A stretch of 64,000 nt of DNA from Salisapilia sapeloensis (taxonomy: Eukaryota; Oomycota; Peronosporomycetes; Peronosporales; Salisapiliaceae). Below the pieces are notes generated by a model. The model ran no database searches. It saw only the letters and a list, made by a program, of their open reading frames with translations, and was not told where the DNA came from. Position 1 is the first letter of the stretch, and the number at the start of each line of letters is the position of its first letter. A program made the translations under genes and the position numbers. Below, one piece after another: positions 58,839-64,000 of this stretch. The stretch is taken from assembly GCA_023334545.1 (NCBI GenBank), contig JAADVB010000026.1, forward strand, positions 53,086-117,085. Direction: 5' to 3'.

Positions 58839-61160
58839 TCAAAGGTGTGTGTCTCGGTCATGCCGGTCAAAGCCAGAGTTCGGGACCATCATGATCTCAT
58901 GCATCTTCCGCTGGAAACGCGTCGCATAGTGTTTCGGTGGAGCAGCCGAGATCCCGTCGCCATCATGTCGTAGGAACAAGACCTTCCACAGCCGCTCAAG
59001 ACGCTTTTCCCACGTCCATGTCTGGAGCATATCGATGACACCGATCGTATAGTAATCTGGCCCAACGACCGCATATGCCTTATAACCAGGCTTTTCAATC
59101 GTCCGATGTCCTTCCCACGGCGTTCGTTCCATCATCGAAAAGCTCTTTTCAAACGTCCCGAAGGACCCGCTACTCCTACTGATCCCATTCCGATCGCCTT
59201 CGACCAAGGGCGTACTGTCTTTATCCATGTCCACAGCATTGTCCTCATGGTTCTGAACGATCGAGTATCGATACGCTCGTTTGAACCCTTTTTCCATCCC
59301 GCCAGGACCATGCTCTTCTTCTGAAGACGACGGCGTGAGATCGACATCCCCTCGGATATTCTCTCGATAACCATCATCTTCCGGTCGACAGATCGCGTGA
59401 TTCACCTTCCGTTTCGTCGGAGCGTTGAGTAGACTCGATGGATTGAACTCGGTGTGATCAATGACATACTTGGTGCTATGGACGCTCAAGAGAAGACTAT
59501 AGTCCATCACACCTTGGCCACATAAAAAGTTACTATCCTTTTCTAACTGATCTACGACGCGCCTCGCCGTCTCTGGAAGCACACGGAGCTTCCGATGGAA
59601 ATCGTTATCTTTCAAAACGACGTGCGGTAAGTGGGTCCCACGGATACTATATGGACATGGCTCGGTCGAGCCGTACTTGAACGGGTGGCTGCAATACGTG
59701 CAGATGACTGTCTTCCCAGGCGGCACGGGCGGTGCGTTCCGGTCGATCCAAGAACCTTTTAAGTCGTAGAACTCGTGCATACTCACGGGACCAATGGCGT
59801 TCCCCATGACAACGAAATTAAAGACTTGGCCGTACATACCGATGGAATGGCAGCCATAGAAACGAGTCAAGTGGCTCTCCGGCTGACTCTTCATGTACTC
59901 GACATAGTCCGGGAGCATATTGAGCAAGACGGTTCGTTCGCTCTTTGTCACGGACTTGACGACGAACGCATAATCTGCAGTATAGAACATAAATGCACCA
60001 GAGGAACCTCCAGACTGGATACGTTCATGACATGTCGCCATGAACGAATGTCTATATCTACTTTCTTTGATACCAAAACCTTTGCGAATGTCTCGAAACC
60101 AGGATGGACTATAGTCATTAAATCGAACAGTCATGCCGAGTTCATGAATACGAAAGCGAACGACATGACGCTGTGCTTCTCTCGGTTTCGAAGCGTTGTT
60201 GGATGCCGCGACGACACCTCTCGTCGTGAAATGCAGCACTTCCTTACGTAATTCGACGTTCAATTGCGGCTGGAGATCGACATCCATGTCGCTACTTTCC
60301 TCGGAAGAGCTGATGATGTCGCTCGGATGCTTCCACTCCTTCCACCATCGGACAAGCGGCAATTCGTTCGTCGACAGCCAGATGACGAGATCGATGAATC
60401 CCTTGGCAGTCTGGAGGAACATGGCGATGTTCCGAGCTGTTTGCAAGTAATCTGGAGCTCGATAAGCGAGGAATGCAATATCAGTGACCCAGAGCGAGAT
60501 GAGTACGAGCTGGTAGATCGTATAGGCGACGGTGAAGACGCGAGCGCCTCTGATGACACCTCGTTTAGCTTTCCGAGCTTCTCTCGCACCGTGAAACGAA
60601 TGTGACTGTGCTTCACGAATAGCAAAGAGGATGGCACAGAGGACGGAGAGAACGACGACGCAATAGTAGACGAGTAAGAAGCCTGTGTCGTTCTGATCGA
60701 TAAAGCAGCCTCCTGGGTCGTTAGTCGATCGAAACGACAGATTCGATAGCCATAATGCTGCAGCAAAGAGCATACCAGTGACCCACGAGAAGAGATGATA
60801 CAGACGCATGTTTTGCTGCAGGTTGGTGAATGGGTTCGTGACGCACTGATAGAGGTCAAAAGCGACACTAATGAACCAGCATTCGGATGAAAAGACACAG
60901 AATTGGGTCAACGTCGCGAGAGATCGACAGCCGAGCGGACCAACGAACGCGTCCCAATTGTACTGGAATCGCATGGCGTACGCGAGGTCCGTGACCGATT
61001 TCCAGAACATGAGTGGGTTTGGATGACGACGACCTTTTCGAGTCGAGAGGTAGGATAAAACGATGAAGGAGCAACTAATGACGGAGATGAAGGCCCCCGT
61101 CTGGACCCACGCAGGGTCCGCCGTGACCGTGTCCCGGAAGAGCGAGGCTCTGCTTCCCAT
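58839..61160 (-). CDS. GPCR-phosphatidylinositol phosphate kinase (GK/GPCR-PIPK)
   Basis: Single-exon 773-aa protein. N-terminal half is a seven-helix receptor: FISVISCSFIVLSYLSTR, LATLTQFCVFSSECWFISVA, LFSWVTGMLFAAALWLSNL, LLVYYCVVVLSVLCAILFA, VFTVAYTIYQLVLISLWVTD and NIAMFLQTAKGFIDLVIWLS. C-terminal half is a type I/II PIP-kinase: the nucleotide-Lys region AFVVKSVTKSE, YDLKGSWIDR (DLKGS), the catalytic-site motif MDYSLLLSVH and the C-lobe GVIDMLQTWTWEKRLERLWK. A linker region (SSEEEHGPGG ... PTKRKV) is inserted between MDYSLLL and the C-lobe. Known: this bigram (GK family) is characteristic of Phytophthora and relatives and of Dictyostelium RpkA. It would couple an extracellular cue to PIP2 signalling directly. 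Signature placement is clear; ligand unknown. Confidence 0.94.
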   Translation of the reverse strand: MGSRASLFRDTVTADPAWVQTGAFISVISCSFIVLSYLSTRKGRRHPNPLMFWKSVTDLAYAMRFQYNWDAFVGPLGCRSLATLTQFCVFSSECWFISVAFDLYQCVTNPFTNLQQNMRLYHLFSWVTGMLFAAALWLSNLSFRSTNDPGGCFIDQNDTGFLLVYYCVVVLSVLCAILFAIREAQSHSFHGAREARKAKRGVIRGARVFTVAYTIYQLVLISLWVTDIAFLAYRAPDYLQTARNIAMFLQTAKGFIDLVIWLSTNELPLVRWWKEWKHPSDIISSSEESSDMDVDLQPQLNVELRKEVLHFTTRGVVAASNNASKPREAQRHVVRFRIHELGMTVRFNDYSPSWFRDIRKGFGIKESRYRHSFMATCHERIQSGGSSGAFMFYTADYAFVVKSVTKSERTVLLNMLPDYVEYMKSQPESHLTRFYGCHSIGMYGQVFNFVVMGNAIGPVSMHEFYDLKGSWIDRNAPPVPPGKTVICTYCSHPFKYGSTEPCPYSIRGTHLPHVVLKDNDFHRKLRVLPETARRVVDQLEKDSNFLCGQGVMDYSLLLSVHSTKYVIDHTEFNPSSLLNAPTKRKVNHAICRPEDDGYRENIRGDVDLTPSSSEEEHGPGGMEKGFKRAYRYSIVQNHEDNAVDMDKDSTPLVEGDRNGISRSSGSFGTFEKSFSMMERTPWEGHRTIEKPGYKAYAVVGPDYYTIGVIDMLQTWTWEKRLERLWKVLFLRHDGDGISAAPPKHYATRFQRKMHEIMMVPNSGFDRHDRDTHL

Positions 61161-62031
61161 ACTGACACTTGTATTGTGTAGGATGTCGCTATCTTTGTAG
61201 AACAGTCGAAAAGACCAAGTGAAAAGGGGTTGATGTCCACTATTTTACGTTCATAAGGAGGGAGGTGGACGGCAGATGACACATCATCTTGATGCCAAGC
61301 ACCTCATGGATATTAGATACTAGACGTTCTACCTAGGATAAAAGGAATGCGTAGTTGAGAGGTAGTTGCACGCTATGAAAGTACATGTTCGACTGGAGTA
61401 AAAGTACTTGCTATTGAATATGAGGACATGAAAGAGGTTTCGTGTCGTACGTAAAGAATCGATTGGAAAACGTCGACCCAGTGCTAATGGCGATGTGCAT
61501 GCGATATATTTCAAGTGTACGGTTGGATCGATGTGGGACGAAGATACACGATTCTGCCTTTGATATTAGCTTATGTACACGCAAGCAGGTACTAGATCGG
61601 TCATTCGTCAGGTTTCCACGTTGGTCATTAGCTCGTGACGCTTGTTCAAGTTCGACGACGACAGACAGGCTACGGGCTACTTGACCATCGTAACAACCTG
61701 TAGGGACTATATGGCTCGACTATCGACTTGCTGCGCCATAAAACTCCATGGAGTCGATGAGGCTAGAAGCTGTGAAAAATTAATTTCGAATCAGAGAAGA
61801 ACGACGATGGCAGTCATCAATAGCGACTTCCTCGACCGTATCGATGGGAATGATAGGCAGACTGGATAGCACACAATCCGATACGAAAGTATATCCTGTA
61901 CGCATATCGTAAAGATAGCAACATCTTGTACATTCATGACATGGAAGCACAGTACACCTCAGTCTTTGATCATAGCTTTGGATTAAAACAGTTTAGATGC
62001 AATTCAAATGCCCATCAATGGGTTAGCCAAA
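61161..62031. other. Intergenic, promoter side of GPCR-PIPK
   Basis: About 870 bp. Two short frames (61442-61684 and 61642-61869) were examined and rejected as non-coding-like. Upstream region of the GPCR-PIPK gene; no RNA gene or repeat recognised. Confidence 0.5.
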
Positions 62032-62406
62032 CTACTGCGGAGCTTGCTGCTGTTGCGTAGATACAAAGAAGACAAAGGCTAGAAATACAAGAGCTCTCCA
62101 GCCAAAGAGTAGAGTCAGCAATGCAGCGAGAGCCAGATGAATCTTTTGGATGGGCCGTGCTGGCATTCCTAGTATACTCGGGATGGTAATAGCACCTTCT
62201 AAACCCAACGATCTCGCCATGTTCTGCAGTGGTGACGGCTGCGGAGGCGCAGGAGCTGGCTGCTGCGTCTGCTGCAGTCGAGAGCTCGTGCCGCCAATCG
62301 TACCGAATCCTCCTTGCGCCGGCCTCGCAGCATTGGAGCCTGCCTTGCGTTCCCGGACGCGCGGGTCGTCGTCCGAGACGATCTCTCCGTTGATAATGTG
62401 CACCAT
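62032..62406 (-). CDS. FAM241/DUF4605 small membrane protein, 124 aa
   Basis: Starts MVHIINGEIVSDDDPRVRER, a near-exact match to the DUF4605/FAM241B hallmark NGEIVxDDDPRVR that opens the animal proteins. Then a Gln/Pro-rich linker (QQTQQPAPAPPQPSP), a helix IQKIHLALAALLTLLFGWRALVFLAF with one membrane span, and a short tail. The in-frame ATG 62448 would add 14 residues, but the family starts at MVxI, so 62406 is preferred. Known: human FAM241B is a small endomembrane protein with little known function. Single exon. Confidence 0.85.
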   Translation of the reverse strand: MVHIINGEIVSDDDPRVRERKAGSNAARPAQGGFGTIGGTSSRLQQTQQPAPAPPQPSPLQNMARSLGLEGAITIPSILGMPARPIQKIHLALAALLTLLFGWRALVFLAFVFFVSTQQQQAPQ

Positions 62407-63260
62407 GTCGCTATGATTCCGACAAGCTTCCCGTGTGCTAATCTGCATTCACTAAAACTATCCGATTCACTAAATACACGCTGTCCACAGGAGCCAACCA
62501 AGTGTCCAGTCCTTCCTAGCGCTCATTATCGAATTTGCTTCCGACCGCGTTATTCCAGTGATGTCCAATCTTTTTTTATTGGAATTACCGTCCGAGTACA
62601 ACACATGAGGACATATATGGCTGTTTACTGAGGAATACGATACGACATACAGTGGGAAAAGGATGAATAGCTTTGAATACTGACACCTCTTGTTTGAGTT
62701 GGCAGTGACGGCGGCGAGTAGCAAGGAAGTTCCGGTTGCGACACCGCGTGTCGTAGCTGTTCCTTGCTCTTGTCGTCGGCGTTGTTGGCGCTGAGCACAT
62801 TTACGCTTCTTTCTACTCTGATTTCCACTTCTAAATAAATGTTGTACTTTACTTTTTCAATGGATTCAAAGATGAGACCAATTGTAATCTATCTAATAAC
62901 TTTCGTTCTTCCGAGTTTCAGCAATGAAATGTGCGGAGACATACATCGTAACTGAGAATCCATCTCCATGTCATGGTAGCAGCAGTAGCTAAATTCTCGA
63001 TCCATTAGTTTAAAGTAAATAGCAGAGAGTAGTGCACTATCAAGTACTTCCTGCAAGTGTTTAAAGGGCTATAAGAAGGCTCTAGACAAGTATGAGATGC
63101 TAGATTGTGTAGTCACGAGACGATTGAGTTGAGTGAGGCTAGTTTGGAACCTTTCAAGTGAACATGTGATCTGCACTCGTTGCCAACTATCTTGTGACAT
63201 CAAAAAGTCTTGGACTTCGATTATTCTTTGCAAACATCTACGCTACTTTTTGACACGAAT
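62407..63260. other. Intergenic, short ORFs only
   Basis: About 850 bp. A 67-codon minus frame (62625-62828) starts at GTG and has no clear features; three frames there remain open briefly, so a small gene cannot be excluded. Otherwise AT-rich, promoter of the FAM241 gene and 3' end of the ferric-reductase-like gene. Confidence 0.45.
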
Positions 63261-64000
63261 CTACAATTCGAACTCTTCTGAGTGGACGTCGAAGGCTTGG
63301 TTGCCAATCTCTCCGATCGTACTATCAACGGCGGACTTGAGAGCCATCGGTCCAGACATGAAGACACCGATCGGCTCTTCATTCCTCGACTGTTGCTCTT
63401 CATGGGCAGTGCGCAAAAGCTGGGAGACATCAGGCCGGACGCCACGACTGACGTTGTAGTGTGCGAGGAGGTCGCGCCGAGTGAGCATGTCCGAGTTCAC
63501 CATGTTGCTTGGTCGGTTCTGCGTTTCGAACGCAGGGTTGTACTGGACACTTGCATACTTCATGGACGCTAACGCTGCTTTGCGACTGTGGTGGTTGTAC
63601 AGGTACACGACGCCGTAGATGAAGAAGAAGAAGAGCAGGCCGAGGAAGCTGAGCAAGAAGCGCTCCAGCGGCCATAGGTTCCGGTGGGGAGCTTTCATGT
63701 TGTTCGAGACCGAGATCGGGTTGTTATACGCGAGCACGAGTAACGAGAATGAGCATACGATGAGGAAAATGACGGAGAGGACAGCTCTCGACCGACCGAG
63801 TGCGAGTGGCACGGCAAACGGTCGAGCCTGAAGTCCATTGCTCTCCATGGGGCGCTCTACATTCTTATCGTTCTCTTTCGGAAGCGGAAGCGCAAGTTGC
63901 TGGTCCAATTGAGCTTCATGATCGGCTCCACTGGATCCTTGCGTCCAGAAGAACTCGAAACGACAGTGCTCTTGTCTCGGGTCCAGCTCCTGCAGCCGCA
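63261..64000 (-). CDS. Ferric reductase/NADPH-oxidase-like C-terminus, partial
   Basis: Frame open to the window edge (63261 to 64000, minus), so the N-terminal part is missing; the apparent start at 63908 is TTG and is internal. The upstream segment contains HCRFEFFWTQGSS, typical of the region after the FAD domain. Two hydrophobic helices follow (AVLSVIFLIVCSFSLLVLAY and FLLSFLGLLFFFFIYGVVYLY), then a tail with the NAD(P)-binding end VFMSGPMALKSAV ... AFDVHSEEFEL, which resembles the terminal GP-motif of the FRE/NOX dehydrogenase fold. The dehydrogenase thus appears split by two membrane helices, as in plant FRO-type reductases. Single exon in this part. Enzyme type (iron reduction or superoxide) cannot be fixed without the heme-binding N-terminus. 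Confidence 0.75.
   Translation of the reverse strand, partial: RLQELDPRQEHCRFEFFWTQGSSGADHEAQLDQQLALPLPKENDKNVERPMESNGLQARPFAVPLALGRSRAVLSVIFLIVCSFSLLVLAYNNPISVSNNMKAPHRNLWPLERFLLSFLGLLFFFFIYGVVYLYNHHSRKAALASMKYASVQYNPAFETQNRPSNMVNSDMLTRRDLLAHYNVSRGVRPDVSQLLRTAHEEQQSRNEEPIGVFMSGPMALKSAVDSTIGEIGNQAFDVHSEEFEL

Noticed and set aside
61442..61869. Plus ORFs upstream of GPCR-PIPK
   Set aside because: Short, no recognisable protein features, likely chance.
62470..62828. Overlapping minus ORFs (62470-62724, 62585-62800, 62625-62828)
   Set aside because: Three frames open briefly with non-ATG starts; no decisive coding signal.

Overview
The window looks like nuclear DNA of an oomycete (water mould, stramenopile). 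The evidence is: genes interrupted by very short GT-AG introns (about 44-86 nt in every model I could resolve, often with GTACGT-like donors); gene spacing of tens to a few hundred bases; mitochondrial presequences; and two architectures typical of oomycetes, a GPCR fused to a phosphatidylinositol phosphate kinase and a giant LamG/TIG/GCC2-GCC3 transmembrane protein. Base composition is moderate. With the compact layout this would suit a low-GC, gene-dense oomycete such as an Albugo- or Saprolegniales-like species, but I cannot fix the genus. No bacterial, viral, transposon or CRISPR signal was seen.

Layout. 1-960: 3' part of an M18 aspartyl aminopeptidase. 1058-3778 (-): p25-alpha-like/PH-domain protein. 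3953-5365 (-): mitochondrial 3-hydroxyisobutyryl-CoA hydrolase, divergent from a 91-aa unknown gene. 5765-7267: gene-poor. 7268-8915 (-): propionyl-CoA carboxylase beta chain. 9057-39392: one giant gene, which I splice into four exons encoding about 10,053 aa, including a single 26.3-kb exon. 39469-41077 (-): WD40 protein. 41298-43288: PP2A scaffold subunit A. 43545-44314 (-): PdxT glutaminase. 44504-45004: RRM protein. 45017-47077 (-): GON4-like SANT protein. 47188-49137: Polo-like kinase 4-type kinase. 49219-50367: C2H2 zinc-finger protein. 50422-52194 (-): TMEM209-like membrane protein. 53404-55186: B-box + DUF2009 protein. 55281-57179: secreted Frizzled-like Cys-rich domain fused to a NIPA-type Mg2+ transporter. 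57199-58793: RIIa + EF-hand-like protein. 58839-61160 (-): GPCR-PIPK. 62032-62406 (-): FAM241/DUF4605 protein. 63261-64000 (-): C-terminal part of a ferric reductase/NADPH-oxidase-like protein.

How they fit together. Two enzymes of valine/isoleucine/propionate breakdown lie close together (3-hydroxyisobutyryl-CoA hydrolase and propionyl-CoA carboxylase beta). Several genes suggest a motile, ciliated zoospore stage: the centriole-type Plk4 kinase, the RIIa/EF-hand protein and, by inference only, the giant surface protein. The rest are ordinary eukaryotic housekeeping or signalling genes. The most unusual content is the giant protein: signal peptide, LamG-like region, about 58 TIG-like repeats, 14 copies of a roughly 92-aa module I cannot name, a Cys-rich GCC2/GCC3-like block, about 10 membrane helices, and a cytoplasmic tail carrying a threefold acidic/WLxxAR repeat. 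The FZ-NIPA fusion is the second most unusual.
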